64,000 nucleotides of DNA from an uncultured Prevotella sp. (GCA_934204655.1 CAKPZJ010000005.1:57192-121191), one strand, 5' to 3'; counted from the first letter of the stretch, positions 39,630-48,941 are shown. Notes: generated by a model from the sequence alone, not told the origin. A program made the numbers and translations.

Positions 39630-42600
39630 ATGCAAAACAAAGGAATCGTAATTTTTACGGCCGTCCTGCTGACACTTGCCAGCATTTTCTACCTCTCGTT
39701 CTCGGTAGCGACCCGCTACTATGACACCGAGGCAGCAAAACTGAAGGACCCAGTGGCCCAGCAGGATTACAAGGACTCGGTTAAGTATCTCGGCATTTAC
39801 CCCTATCAGAAATGTCTTGAGACCCAGATCGGGCTTGGCCTTGACCTGAAAGGCGGAATGAACGTTATTCTTGAGATTTCGGTCCCCGACGTGGTAGACA
39901 ACCTTGCCGACCACAAGACTGACGTCGCCTACACCAAGGCGATGAAGGAGGCCCGCGCCCAGGAGGAAACCAGTCAGACCGACTTCATCACTCTGTTTAT
40001 TAACGCCTACCACAAGATTGCACCGGGCCACCGCCTGGCCGAAATCTTTGCCACCCAGCAGCTGCAGGGTAAGGTTAGCCCGCAGAGTAGCGACAGCGAG
40101 GTTGAAAAGGTACTGCGCAACGAGGTGCAGTTGGCCATTGACAACTCGTTCAACGTAGTTCGCAACCGTATCGACAAGTTTGGCGTCGTCCAGCCCAACA
40201 TCCAGAAGCTGGAAGGACAGGATGGCCGCATCATGGTCGAGATGCCGGGTGTCAAAGAGCCCGAGCGTATGCGTAAACTGCTGCAGGGTAGCGCTAACCT
40301 GGAGTTCTGGGAGACTTACAACTCTGACGAAATCGTTCCTTACCTCATCCAACTGGATCAGCGACTGGCCAACAGCACCAGCAACGATACCACCAGCGTG
40401 AAAAAGGATAAAGAGGCCAAAGAGGAAGAGGTCGCCAAGGCCGACAAGCCCAAGTTCGAGCTGAAGAAAGGCAATGCCAAGAAGGCTGCCGCAGCCAAAC
40501 TGAGCGACGAGGCACAGGTGCAGGCTCTGAAGAAGCAGCACCCCCTGACCTCGATGCTGCAGACTATGGGCAACGGACAGCTCAGCGTGGTGGGCCTGGC
40601 CAGCGTTCGCGACACTGCAGCCATCAACAAGCTGATAACATCCAACGTGGCTAAACAGGTACTGCCCTCTGACGTAAAACTGCTGTGGAGCGCTACGCCT
40701 ACAGACATGTATGGCGAGCAGGTGAAGAACGTGTTCGAGCTCCATGCCATCAAGGTAACTTCATCTAACGGCCGCGCTCCGCTGGAGGGCGACGTGATAA
40801 CCGACGCAAGCGACGAGTTCAACAACCTGACCGGCGCCCCGGAGGTAAGTATGAAGATGAATCCCGAGGGAGCCCGTCGCTGGGCTTCGCTCACCAAGGC
40901 CAACATCGGCAAGGCCATCGCCATTGTGCTGGACAACTCTGTTTACTCAGCCCCGCGTGTAAGCTCAGAGATAGACGGCGGACAGTCGGCTATATCGGGT
41001 AACTTCACCGTTGAGATGACCAAGGACTTGGCCAACACGCTGAAGTCTGGACGTATGCCGGCCCCTGCCCGTATCGTACAGGAAGAGGTGGTAGGTCCTA
41101 CGCTGGGTGCCCAGTCTATCCAGCAGGGTATCGTATCGTTCATCATAGCCTTTGTGCTGCTTATCATCTACATGATACTGATGTACAATGTCATCCCTGG
41201 TATGATAGCTAACCTGGCCCTGATAGTCAACGTATTCTTTACGCTCGGTATCCTCACCTCGTTCCAGGCAGCCCTCACCATGAGTGGTATAGCCGGTATG
41301 GTGCTGTCACTGGGTACTGCGGTAGATGCCAACGTGCTTATCTATGAGCGCATCAAGGAAGAGCTGCGCGCCGGAAAGATGATGAAGGAAGCCATCAAGG
41401 CTGGTTATAGCAACGCGTTCAGCGCTATCTTCGACTCTAACCTCACCTCGCTCATCACAGGTATCATCCTGCTGGCCTTCGGTACCGGCCCCATCCAGGG
41501 CTTTGCCACCACATGGATTATCGGTATCTTCTGCTCGTTCTTCACAGCTGTATTCCTCACACGTATCGTCTATGAGCGTCAGCTGAACCACGATAAGTGG
41601 ATGCACTTGAAATTCTGGACCGGCGTGTCCAAGAACCTGGTTCAGGGAACCAATATTAAGTTTATGTCTATGTACAAGGGCACCTTCACGATAGCCGCTA
41701 TCTGTGTCGTAGTATTCTTGGGCAGCCTCTTCACACGCGACCTGGACAAGAGCATCGACTTTACAGGTGGACGCAACTACGTGGTACAGTTCGAGAAGTC
41801 TACCCAGCCCGAGCAGATACGCGACATCATCGGCCAGGCGTTCCCAGGCTGCACCAACAGTGCCCTGTCACTTGGAACGGATAACAAGACCATCCGTATA
41901 TCTACCAACTACAAGATAGAGTCTAACAGCCCGACCGTAGACGACGAGGCCGAGACGCTGCTGTACAACACCCTGAAGAAGAACGGCCTGGTTAGTCAGG
42001 CATCTGTTAAGGACTTCAAGAACCCGGACATCCGCCAGGGTGGTTCTATCATCAGCTCGTCTAAGGTAGGTCCCTCGGTGGCCAAGGATGTTACTTACGG
42101 TGCCATCATCAGTGTGATTATCGCCCTGGCAGCCATCTTCCTGTACATCCTGCTGCGCTTCCGCAACCTCGCGTTCTCAGTAGGTTCTACCGTAGCCCTG
42201 GCTTTCGATGCCCTGACCGTTATCGGTCTCTTCTCAGTACTGAAAGGCTTGCTGCCCTTCTCTCTCGAGGTAGACCAGACGTTCATCGGTGCCGTGCTGA
42301 CCGTGATAGGTTACTCTATCAACGATAAGGTGGTGGTATTCGACCGTATCCGTGAGAACCTGAAGCTGCATCCGAAGCAGGATTACCAGATACTTTTCAA
42401 CAATTCTATCAACCAGACACTGGCCCGTACCATCAACACGTCAGTATCTACCTTGATAGTATTGCTCTGTATCCTCTTCCTCGGTGGCAAGAGTATCCAG
42501 CCGTTCGCCTTTGCCATGACCTTAGGCGTAGTGTTCGGTACCCTGTCATCTATCTTCATCGCCTCGCCTATCGCGTACCTCACCTTGGGACGCAAGATAC

Positions 42601-42632
42601 GCGACCGTCGAGTAGAGGCCGATCCCGAGTAA
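39630..42632 (+). CDS. secDF: Protein export membrane protein SecD-SecF fusion
   Basis: A 1000-residue inner membrane motor that uses the proton gradient to pull preproteins through SecYEG. One N-terminal membrane segment (IVIFTAVLLTLASIFYLSFS), the SecD first periplasmic domain with GLDLKGGMNVIL, five more SecD segments (around TAVDANVLIYERIKEEL), then SecF from about residue 670 (DFTGGRNYVVQF, GYSINDKVVVFDRIREN). The single-chain SecDF is usual in Bacteroidetes. Residues about 254-290 form a Lys/Glu/Ala-rich low-complexity insert (KKDKEAKEEEVAKADKPK) inside the periplasmic domain, probably a flexible linker. Monocistronic, with promoter and terminator both visible. Confidence 0.96.
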   Translation: MQNKGIVIFTAVLLTLASIFYLSFSVATRYYDTEAAKLKDPVAQQDYKDSVKYLGIYPYQKCLETQIGLGLDLKGGMNVILEISVPDVVDNLADHKTDVAYTKAMKEARAQEETSQTDFITLFINAYHKIAPGHRLAEIFATQQLQGKVSPQSSDSEVEKVLRNEVQLAIDNSFNVVRNRIDKFGVVQPNIQKLEGQDGRIMVEMPGVKEPERMRKLLQGSANLEFWETYNSDEIVPYLIQLDQRLANSTSNDTTSVKKDKEAKEEEVAKADKPKFELKKGNAKKAAAAKLSDEAQVQALKKQHPLTSMLQTMGNGQLSVVGLASVRDTAAINKLITSNVAKQVLPSDVKLLWSATPTDMYGEQVKNVFELHAIKVTSSNGRAPLEGDVITDASDEFNNLTGAPEVSMKMNPEGARRWASLTKANIGKAIAIVLDNSVYSAPRVSSEIDGGQSAISGNFTVEMTKDLANTLKSGRMPAPARIVQEEVVGPTLGAQSIQQGIVSFIIAFVLLIIYMILMYNVIPGMIANLALIVNVFFTLGILTSFQAALTMSGIAGMVLSLGTAVDANVLIYERIKEELRAGKMMKEAIKAGYSNAFSAIFDSNLTSLITGIILLAFGTGPIQGFATTWIIGIFCSFFTAVFLTRIVYERQLNHDKWMHLKFWTGVSKNLVQGTNIKFMSMYKGTFTIAAICVVVFLGSLFTRDLDKSIDFTGGRNYVVQFEKSTQPEQIRDIIGQAFPGCTNSALSLGTDNKTIRISTNYKIESNSPTVDDEAETLLYNTLKKNGLVSQASVKDFKNPDIRQGGSIISSSKVGPSVAKDVTYGAIISVIIALAAIFLYILLRFRNLAFSVGSTVALAFDALTVIGLFSVLKGLLPFSLEVDQTFIGAVLTVIGYSINDKVVVFDRIRENLKLHPKQDYQILFNNSINQTLARTINTSVSTLIVLLCILFLGGKSIQPFAFAMTLGVVFGTLSSIFIASPIAYLTLGRKIRDRRVEADPE

Positions 42633-42658
42633 GCACAGACAATCATTAATATCGCTAT

Positions 42659-42694
42659 AAGCCGCATTGCCCAGCAGGGTGATGCGGCTTTTTT
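42659..42694 (+). terminator. Terminator of secDF
   Basis: AAGCCGCAT pairs with ATGCGGCTT and runs into TTTTTT, 27 bp after the stop. Confidence 0.9.
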
Positions 42695-42894
42695 GCGCGA
42701 CAAGGGTCAGCAGGGCCACCAGGAAGATTAGCAGAAATCCAAGGATAGCGGGCTGATACTATAAAGCAGCGAGAGCAAACTGTGCGAGCGCCCCCTCTAC
42801 CTACCGTTTTCCACCTTTCTATTTCCCTTGTGGATAGGGACTGATGTCGAAGACACGCACAGAACCCGGAGAGAGGTTCCGGTGATAGCAGATA

Positions 42895-42938
42895 ACGACA
42901 AAGGGCGAAACGAGAGATGTCGTTTCGCCCTTTGTCGT
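42895..42938 (-). terminator. 19-bp perfect hairpin downstream of the M28 gene
   Basis: ACGACAAAGGGCGAAACGA pairs perfectly with TCGTTTCGCCCTTTGTCGT around GAGATG. No T run follows on the minus strand, so it may protect the 3' end of the transcript as much as terminate it. Confidence 0.65.
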
Positions 42939-42959
42939 CATCTATATAGCGCTATACTA

Positions 42960-43019
42960 TATATATAATAATGTATAGACGGTCTCTATGGCCGTAAGAG
43001 CACATATATAATAATGTGT
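42960..43019 (+). repeat. Short direct repeat, 14 bp, two copies
   Basis: ATATATAATAATGT occurs at 42961-42974 and 43004-43017, separated by 29 bp, between the hairpin and the M28 stop. Together with the hairpin and the secDF terminator this accounts for the gap 42633-43048. Confidence 0.5.
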
Positions 43020-43048
43020 AAACCCCAGATGGAAACCCCCTGTGTTTC

Positions 43049-44083
43049 CTACTCCTCGGTGTACAGCACCTGGACAACCGTCTGTCCTACGGCCTTGAGC
43101 ACCGCAGGGTCTATGTGCTCCATATTGTCGCTAACCGTGTGCCAGGTGGGGCCGAAGCTGCTCTGCTGACAGTCGGGGTAATAGGCGATGATGTCAACCG
43201 TGGGTATCTGGGCTACCTCGTTGAGGGGCACGTGGTCATCGGTTATCATGCCACCATCCTGACGAGGGAAATAGCCCCCATAGCCAGCCTTGCGGGCTGC
43301 GCGCCATACTTTCTTGACCACTTCACCGGCATACTGCTTAGAGATACCCTCCTGGTAGAAGCGCGCACCCTGGCCGCCCACCATATCCAGGAGCAGGCCA
43401 TAACGTACACGGAAGCCCTGAGGCAGATGAGCTGCAAAATACTGAGCGCCCAGCGCCCAACTGTCATCGCTGCCCTCGCTCTGAGCCCATTGGGGAGTGC
43501 CCCAGTCCTCAGCATCAAAGCATACGAAGTCTACACCCACCCGGAGTGTGGTGTCGCGCTGTATCAGACGGGCTATCTCGAGCATCACAGCCACCCCGCT
43601 GGCGGCATCGTTGGCTGCCAGGATAGGCTTATGCCAGTTAGCCGAATCGGGGTCGTTGTCGGCCCAGGGCCTGCTGTCCCAGTGGGCACAGAGCAGCACA
43701 CGCTCCGTAAGTTCCGGACGGCAACGGGCTATGATATTCTGGCTCTTGAGCACGGTACCGTCATAGCCCTTCACATCGGCACGCTGTATGCTCACCTCGC
43801 AGCCGTACTGCCTAAACTTGTCAGCTATCCAGCGACCACAGCGGTCGTGGGCCTCGGTGTTCATGGGCCTTGGGCCAAAGTCGCACTGAGCCTTGGTAAA
43901 GGCATAGGCACTGTCGGCACTAAAGGCAGGCCCCACAGGCTCAGCCTTCTCTATCTCGTCGGCAGCCTCAGCCATGTCCGAGCCCGAAGTACGATCCTTG
44001 ACAGCCACCGCCACTACAGCCACCGCCACTGCGACGGCAGCCCCTCCTATCATCATCTTCATCTTACGTGTCATAGTTATCAT
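43049..44083 (-). CDS. M28-family zinc enzyme, probably glutaminyl-peptide cyclotransferase
   Basis: A 344-residue exported protein; the N terminus carries a long Ala/Val hydrophobic segment (GGAAVAVAVAVVAVAV), a signal anchor or signal peptide. Zinc-site motifs of the M28 fold are visible: LCAHWDSRPWAD, AANDAASGVAVMLE with Asp, FDAEDWG with the Glu pair and the last His in TWHTVSDN. The overall pattern (HWDSRPWADNDPD, then PILAANDAASG) matches bacterial and animal glutaminyl cyclases, which turn N-terminal Gln into pyroglutamate on exported proteins; an aminopeptidase is the alternative. It starts in an ATGA overlap with the GATase/dipeptidase gene, so it is the last gene of the lrp operon. 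Confidence 0.85.
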   Translation of the reverse strand: MITMTRKMKMMIGGAAVAVAVAVVAVAVKDRTSGSDMAEAADEIEKAEPVGPAFSADSAYAFTKAQCDFGPRPMNTEAHDRCGRWIADKFRQYGCEVSIQRADVKGYDGTVLKSQNIIARCRPELTERVLLCAHWDSRPWADNDPDSANWHKPILAANDAASGVAVMLEIARLIQRDTTLRVGVDFVCFDAEDWGTPQWAQSEGSDDSWALGAQYFAAHLPQGFRVRYGLLLDMVGGQGARFYQEGISKQYAGEVVKKVWRAARKAGYGGYFPRQDGGMITDDHVPLNEVAQIPTVDIIAYYPDCQQSSFGPTWHTVSDNMEHIDPAVLKAVGQTVVQVLYTEE

Positions 44084-45837
44084 GCTTGTTTACTCTGTTG
44101 AACCATAGCCATTACGCGCAGCCAGTTGCCACCCCATATCTTGCGGATGTCAGCCTCACTGTATCTGCGACGCAACAGCTGGATGGTAAAATTGACCACC
44201 TCCGAGGCATCGGCTATGCCGCGCACGCCTCCGTCGCCGTCAAAGTCGGTACCCAGACCCACATGGTCTATGCCCATAATGTCGATGGCATGCTCCAGAT
44301 GTGCTATGGCATCCAGGAGCGTAGCCTCGCCGTCCCTGCGCAAAAAACCGTGGTACAGGGTGGTATGGGCCACACCCCCCTTGCGCGCCAAGGCCCGCAA
44401 CTGGTCATCGGTCAGATTGCGCGGCACGTCGCAGAGCGCCTTGCAGTTGCTGTGACTGCACACGATGGGCGTGGTACTGATGTCGAGGGCATCGTAGAAA
44501 CTCGATTCGGCCGCATGAGAGAGGTCTACCATAAGCCCCAAACGGTTCATCTCATGGATAACACGCACGCCAAAGTCGCTCACGCCGCCATGGGTGCCAC
44601 AGCCACGTGCCGAGTCGCATATATCGTTGTCGCCGTTGTGGCAGAGCGTGATGTACACCACGCCCCTGTCGGCAAAGTGGCGCACATTGGCCACATCGTG
44701 CTCCAGGGCGAGTCCATTCTCGATGCCCAACATGATAGATTTCTTGCCATCGGCCTTGTTCTGATAGAGTTCCTGCGGTGTCCGAGCCTGACATACGCCC
44801 TGGCTGTAACGCTGCAGGATGCCGCCTATGCGGTCGAAGATGAGGTCGGCATAAGCCCGGGGCGACGCGGCAGGCAGCGGAGCTATCTCCGCGAAGCTCT
44901 GTCCCTCCTTAGGCTGTGGCAGATAGGCCACCATGGTGGTAGCGTCCATCTGCCCGTCGGCCATCTTGTGCAGGTCTACCAGGATGCGGTCATCGCGCCG
45001 TCCAAAGTCTACCCCCTGGGGAAAGAACATAGGCGTGTCACAATGGGTGTCCAGCGTGAGCACCCTGCTGTGCATCCGCCGGGCCTGGGCAAAGGTCGCG
45101 GCGGCGTCAACCAGCCACTTGAAGAGTGGCAAGCCAGCCTCGGCCAGCCACTCGGGGTGCCACTGTACGCCCATGACAGACTTCAGTTCGCTGCTCTCCA
45201 TGGCCTCGATGGTACCGTCGGTCGCCGTGGCCGTAACCTTGAACCGCGGGCCGGCACTGGCCACTGCCTGATGGTGAAACGAGTTGACGTACAACTTAGG
45301 TGTACGGTATAGCTTGTACAGAGCCGAGTCGGGCTCCACCCCGACCGTGTGTGTAGGCTCCGTGCGGGCCGCGTCCTGCGAGTGCTTTATCGCGGTGTCT
45401 ATATGCTGGGCCACCCGTCCGCCCAGGGCCATGGCTAATGTCTGTATGCCCCGACAGATGCCCAACATAGGCAGCTGCCGGTTGTACGCCAGTCGTGTCA
45501 GCAACAGCTCGGGCAGGTCGCGCTCGGCGTTGATGCCCCCTAAATGCTGTCCGGGCTCCTCGCCAGCCCACAGCGGATTGTAGTCGGCCCCGCCCGTGAG
45601 CAGCAGTCCGTCTATGCAGTTCAGCGTGCTGATGATAACGTGGCGGTCGGCCACCGGCGGAATTATCAGGGGCACCCCCCCCGCAGCCTCTACCTGGCGG
45701 TAGTATCTGTCGCGAAGCGTGGCGTCGCCCTCTGCATAATTAGCAGTAATGCCTATCACCGGACGGCTTTCACCCTCGGGATAGGCAGAATAAATGGACA
45801 GAAGACGCGCCTCTATATCGAAATCTTCCATAGTCAT
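44080..45837 (-). CDS. Fusion of a class I glutamine amidotransferase-like hydrolase and an M19 membrane dipeptidase
   Basis: A 585-residue two-enzyme chain. Residues about 25-250 form a PuuD-like gamma-glutamyl hydrolase: GLLLTGGADYNP, nucleophile Cys128 in GICRG, and His227/Glu229 in QWHPEW. Residues about 260-585 form a renal-dipeptidase-like (M19) domain with metal motifs DTHCD (His265, Asp267), the bridging Glu in GIENG, HNGDND, IVCSHSNC and GLGTDFDG. No signal peptide is seen, so it probably acts in the cytoplasm on gamma-glutamyl compounds and dipeptides. It lies between an Lrp/AsnC regulator (27 bp upstream) and an M28 enzyme (ATGA overlap), making an amino-acid-recovery operon likely. 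Confidence 0.9.
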   Translation of the reverse strand: MTMEDFDIEARLLSIYSAYPEGESRPVIGITANYAEGDATLRDRYYRQVEAAGGVPLIIPPVADRHVIISTLNCIDGLLLTGGADYNPLWAGEEPGQHLGGINAERDLPELLLTRLAYNRQLPMLGICRGIQTLAMALGGRVAQHIDTAIKHSQDAARTEPTHTVGVEPDSALYKLYRTPKLYVNSFHHQAVASAGPRFKVTATATDGTIEAMESSELKSVMGVQWHPEWLAEAGLPLFKWLVDAAATFAQARRMHSRVLTLDTHCDTPMFFPQGVDFGRRDDRILVDLHKMADGQMDATTMVAYLPQPKEGQSFAEIAPLPAASPRAYADLIFDRIGGILQRYSQGVCQARTPQELYQNKADGKKSIMLGIENGLALEHDVANVRHFADRGVVYITLCHNGDNDICDSARGCGTHGGVSDFGVRVIHEMNRLGLMVDLSHAAESSFYDALDISTTPIVCSHSNCKALCDVPRNLTDDQLRALARKGGVAHTTLYHGFLRRDGEATLLDAIAHLEHAIDIMGIDHVGLGTDFDGDGGVRGIADASEVVNFTIQLLRRRYSEADIRKIWGGNWLRVMAMVQQSKQA

Positions 45838-45864
45838 AAATTAAGTGGGAATGGTCAGCACACC

Positions 45865-46338
45865 CTACTCCTCGTCGGTGTCGGGGGCCACGGCTATCTC
45901 GCGCTTGATACTCTGCTCGAGCGAGATGAGGGTCTCTGTCGACACCACGCCGGGGATGGTCTGTAGCTGGTTATTGAGCAGGTCCATGAGCTGCTCATTG
46001 TCTCGGGCGTACAGCTTAATAAGCATGGTGTACGAGCCCGTGGTAAAGTGGCACTCCACGATTTCGGGTATGGTCTGCAAGCGCTCCACCACCTTCTTGT
46101 ACATACTTCCGCGCTCCAGGTTGAGCCCCACGTAGGTACAGGTAGAGTACCCCAAGCTCTTGGGGTTCACGTAGAAACCGCTGCCGGTAATCACCCCGTT
46201 GTCTATGAGGTGCTGTACGCGCTGGTGAATGGCCGCCCGCGACACGCCGCACTCGGCGGCTACGTCCTTGAACGGCATACGGGCATTTTTAGACAGTATG
46301 CCCAATATCTTTTTATCAAGTTTGTCTACTTTTTCCAT
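45865..46338 (-). CDS. Lrp/AsnC-family transcriptional regulator
   Basis: A 157-residue regulator. Start at 46338 (MEKVDKLDKKILGILSKNAR), which matches family length; an upstream extension would precede the promoter-proximal leader. The N-terminal helix-turn-helix reads MPFKDVAAECGVSRAAIHQR, followed by the C-terminal RAM ligand-binding domain (GYSTCTYVGLNLERG, IVECHFTTGSYTMLIKLYA). Such proteins sense amino acids as dimers or octamers. It leads an operon with the GATase/dipeptidase fusion and the M28 enzyme and probably controls it, an inference from position. Confidence 0.93.
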   Translation of the reverse strand: MEKVDKLDKKILGILSKNARMPFKDVAAECGVSRAAIHQRVQHLIDNGVITGSGFYVNPKSLGYSTCTYVGLNLERGSMYKKVVERLQTIPEIVECHFTTGSYTMLIKLYARDNEQLMDLLNNQLQTIPGVVSTETLISLEQSIKREIAVAPDTDEE

Positions 46339-46370
46339 TTCTTCCAAATAGATTGTCGTCATTAACACGA

Positions 46371-46402
46371 CAAAAGTAGTTATTTCCAGCGAAACAGACA
46401 AA
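46371..46402 (-). promoter_or_regulatory. Promoter of the lrp operon
   Basis: On the minus strand TTTG (46399-46402), 20 bp, TACTTTTG (46371-46378). The -33 box lies immediately beside the terminator hairpin of the upstream GH127 gene. Confidence 0.7.
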
Positions 46403-46403
46403 C

Positions 46404-46439
46404 AAAATGCACGGTTTTTTATTGTTTTCCGTGCATTTT
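46404..46439 (-). terminator. Terminator of the GH127 gene
   Basis: A perfect 11-bp stem AAAATGCACGG / CCGTGCATTTT followed on the minus strand by GTTTGT, 59 bp beyond the stop. Confidence 0.75.
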
Positions 46440-46497
46440 GTCATCCCTCCACGCCCTTTGCGGTACCTTATGGCCTGACGGCCGATACCGCGTGGCG

Positions 46498-48540
46498 CTA
46501 CTCGGCGGCTGTGGGGAAAGCCGAGATGCGCAGCCGGGCCGCGCCCATGGGCACCAGCGTCACCTCGTCTATCACGGGCGACTTGGCAGCGTCCTCGTCG
46601 GGCAACACGCCACACAGCCCAGTCTCGTCTATCGTCCACGAGGGTACCCGCCGTGCCAATGCGCTGAACTCTAAGGGCACCGACTGCAGGGCAAACGGGA
46701 AATCATCGGCCGGCCAGGGCTTGCGGGTCAGCCTGATGCCGTGGAGCAGCGAGCCGCCCTCAACAAGGGCGTAGTTCCAGGGGCTGCCAGGATATATCTC
46801 GGTAGTGGGCCAGAGCGAGGCGTCGGCACCAGCCTGCCAGCGACTGTCGCCGATGGCCGTCTTACGGCTGTCGCACTTGACGTAGCGCTCGCGTATCTTG
46901 AGCGAGAGTGTCAGCGGGCCATAGTTCACACTCACGCTGTTCTTGTTCAGCCTCCAGCGGCGGGCCGTAAGCCTCATGGGCAGGCTGAGCACCACCCTGT
47001 CGCCACGGTTCCAGTCGCGGCTTATCACATAGTACTTGCCAGCCACGGGCGGGGTGCCCATGCGCTGACCGTTGACCCACACCTCGGCCTCCTGGGTCCA
47101 GGTGGGTATGCGCAGGTAGAGGGGGAAGCGGGCCCGGCCACGCTCTATCTTAAAGCTGATGGTGTCGGCAAATGGGTAGTGGGTTTCCTCGGTCAGCGTG
47201 ACGGCCCGCCCATCGGCCACGCGCACCTCGGCGGTACAGGCGGCATACATGACGGCCGCCACGCCGTTGTCGGGCGTAGCGTATATCAGGTTCTCGGCAT
47301 AGTAAGGCCATCCCTGGGCATGGTTGTGCTGGCAGCAGCGACTGCTGAAGGGGTTCATGGACAGGAAGGGGCCAGGGTTCTGGATGCCGGGACTGTGGTT
47401 CTTGGAGTCGCTCACCACCATATTGGGCGAGGTGATGTACCGCAGCGCGCGGAAGTCGGGCATTACGGCTGCCGGATATGTGTTAAAAGCCACGTCCTCG
47501 CAGTTCTCGGCCCAGTAGGGGTCGCCGGTAAAGCGCAGCATTATCTCATCGCTCGCCATCTGCTCGACCATGCCACACGTCTCCACGCCCTGGCGCGGGT
47601 CTATGTAGCCCATCCGGGCGTTCTCGTCGGCCCCGAACATGCCACCGGGCACCTGTCCGAAGATGCGGCGTATCAGCCGGTGCGTATTGTACGAGGCGCG
47701 CAGCATGGCGGTGTCGCCCGTAAGCATATAGTAGGTGGCGGGCTCGCGGAAGCACTGGGCCACGTTCACATTGTGCCAGTTGGGCAGCGCCGTGGCCTGG
47801 TGCCAGTTGGCCGTGTTACGGTGTATCTTCCTGGCCAGCTCCAACAGGAATTTATCGCCCGTGCGGTTGTAGAGCCACAGCACCGTATAGAGGTTGTCGC
47901 CGCCGCGGCTGTTCTCCCAGTAGTCCTTCAGGAACTTGTCGTCGGGCAGAGCCAGCTGCCACTTGAAGTAGCGCGTCATCAGACCGATAACGCGGGCATC
48001 GTGGCTGTACTCATAGTAAGTCTGGAGGGTACTTAGGGCTATCATCTGAGCCCAGAGCTCTGGCCGGCCCTTGTTCACGTTGACGGGGCCGAAGCTGCCA
48101 TCCTCGCGCTGACTGTTCAGGATGGCCTCTATCCATACGCGGGTCTCGTCGAGCATCTTGCGGTCGTTCAGGAGATAAGCCAGGTCGCTGTAACCTTTAA
48201 GCCAGTAAGGCACCTCTTCCCATCCGTGGTCGCCGCCACTGACGAGCCAAGCGTTGTTGTGCTTATCGAGCCACGCCGAGATTTCGCCAAGATGGCCGGT
48301 GAGGCCGTCGCGCTGTAGCTGCAGGTAGCGGCCCACCCAGCCACGGGGCTTTACGCTGCCCGCGGGCAACTTGATGAAGCTCTGCTGGCGCAGGGGCGCG
48401 CGGGCGTTCACATAGTTGTTACTCGTAGCGGTGTTGTCGGGCCGGTCTACCACCCGCACCACGGTATGGCCGTCTTTGGCGGCGGTGGCCGTAAGCCCCA
48501 TGGCCACGGCACAGGCTAACCATATCTGCCTAAGTGTCAT
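46498..48540 (-). CDS. Exported glycoside hydrolase family 127 (DUF1680), beta-L-arabinofuranosidase-like
   Basis: A 680-residue protein with signal peptide MTLRQIWLACAVAMGLTATA. The all-alpha barrel domain (LPAGSVKPRGWVGRYLQLQR, WLKGYSDLAYLL) is followed by a C-terminal beta-sandwich region. The zinc-thiolate site known from Bifidobacterium HypBA1 (Glu338, Cys340, Cys417, Cys418) maps to Glu320 and Cys322 in VETCGMVEQ and Cys402/Cys403 in SRCCQHN, so the retaining cysteine mechanism should be intact. It would release L-arabinofuranose from plant glycans or glycoproteins, though other GH127/GH146 specificities are possible. Monocistronic, with promoter and terminator. Confidence 0.9.
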   Translation of the reverse strand: MTLRQIWLACAVAMGLTATAAKDGHTVVRVVDRPDNTATSNNYVNARAPLRQQSFIKLPAGSVKPRGWVGRYLQLQRDGLTGHLGEISAWLDKHNNAWLVSGGDHGWEEVPYWLKGYSDLAYLLNDRKMLDETRVWIEAILNSQREDGSFGPVNVNKGRPELWAQMIALSTLQTYYEYSHDARVIGLMTRYFKWQLALPDDKFLKDYWENSRGGDNLYTVLWLYNRTGDKFLLELARKIHRNTANWHQATALPNWHNVNVAQCFREPATYYMLTGDTAMLRASYNTHRLIRRIFGQVPGGMFGADENARMGYIDPRQGVETCGMVEQMASDEIMLRFTGDPYWAENCEDVAFNTYPAAVMPDFRALRYITSPNMVVSDSKNHSPGIQNPGPFLSMNPFSSRCCQHNHAQGWPYYAENLIYATPDNGVAAVMYAACTAEVRVADGRAVTLTEETHYPFADTISFKIERGRARFPLYLRIPTWTQEAEVWVNGQRMGTPPVAGKYYVISRDWNRGDRVVLSLPMRLTARRWRLNKNSVSVNYGPLTLSLKIRERYVKCDSRKTAIGDSRWQAGADASLWPTTEIYPGSPWNYALVEGGSLLHGIRLTRKPWPADDFPFALQSVPLEFSALARRVPSWTIDETGLCGVLPDEDAAKSPVIDEVTLVPMGAARLRISAFPTAAE

Positions 48541-48638
48541 ACGTGTATTATCTATTTGTTTTAGTTATCGGTAGATGGCACCCACGGTGGCTGCAGCCTC
48601 ATCTCTGCGTGCAGCAACCCTCGCAGCCCCATCAGTTG

Positions 48639-48646
48639 CAAAGTTA
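48639..48646 (-). promoter_or_regulatory. -7 box of the GH127 gene
   Basis: On the minus strand TAACTTTG followed by C, about 99 nt before the start codon. No -33 TTTG at standard spacing. Confidence 0.5.
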
Positions 48647-48670
48647 ACAAAAAGCGCGAACAATCTCCCC

Positions 48671-48710
48671 ATTTAAAAGTAAAAAGGTTAAAAGTAAAAG
48701 GGTTAAAAGC
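48671..48710 (-). repeat. Purine tract, family 3
   Basis: AAAAGTAAAAAGGTTAAAAG, TAAAAGGGTTAAAAGC: the complement of the CTTTTTAC-type tracts, placed just upstream of the GH127 promoter. Confidence 0.5.
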
Positions 48711-48830
48711 ACGGGGACGCGTGCTCCCCCGGATAGTCCTAAGTCCATCATAGAGGGATTTGGAATGGCGAGTGCGGGGACCGTGGGCGACCATTCGTTT
48801 GTCGCCATGGTCGCCCTGCTACCCTTGTTA

Positions 48831-48862
48831 CTCTTTTACCTTCTTATCCTTTTACCTTTCTT
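48831..48862 (+). repeat. Pyrimidine tract, family 3
   Basis: CTCTTTTACCTTCTTATCCT followed by TTTACCTTTC. It directly precedes the palindromic element at 48868. Confidence 0.5.
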
Positions 48863-48867
48863 CGCGG

Positions 48868-48941
48868 AGACCGACCTTTACATTTCCCGGAGCCGTCTTT
48901 AGCGCGCTGGGAGCCATCATTAGAAAGCTAAAGGTCGGTCT
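48868..48941. repeat. Dispersed palindromic repeat family 2
   Basis: Outer arms AGACCGACCTTTA (48868-48880) and TAAAGGTCGGTCT (48929-48941) are perfect inverted repeats of 13 bp. The inside contains GGAGCCGTCTTTAGCG and GGGAGCCATCATTAG. Related to copies at 39287 and 56761. Confidence 0.85.

Noticed and set aside
46741..48036. A 431-codon open frame opposite the GH127 gene
   Set aside because: Antisense shadow; the minus-strand gene has signal peptide, active-site residues, promoter and terminator.
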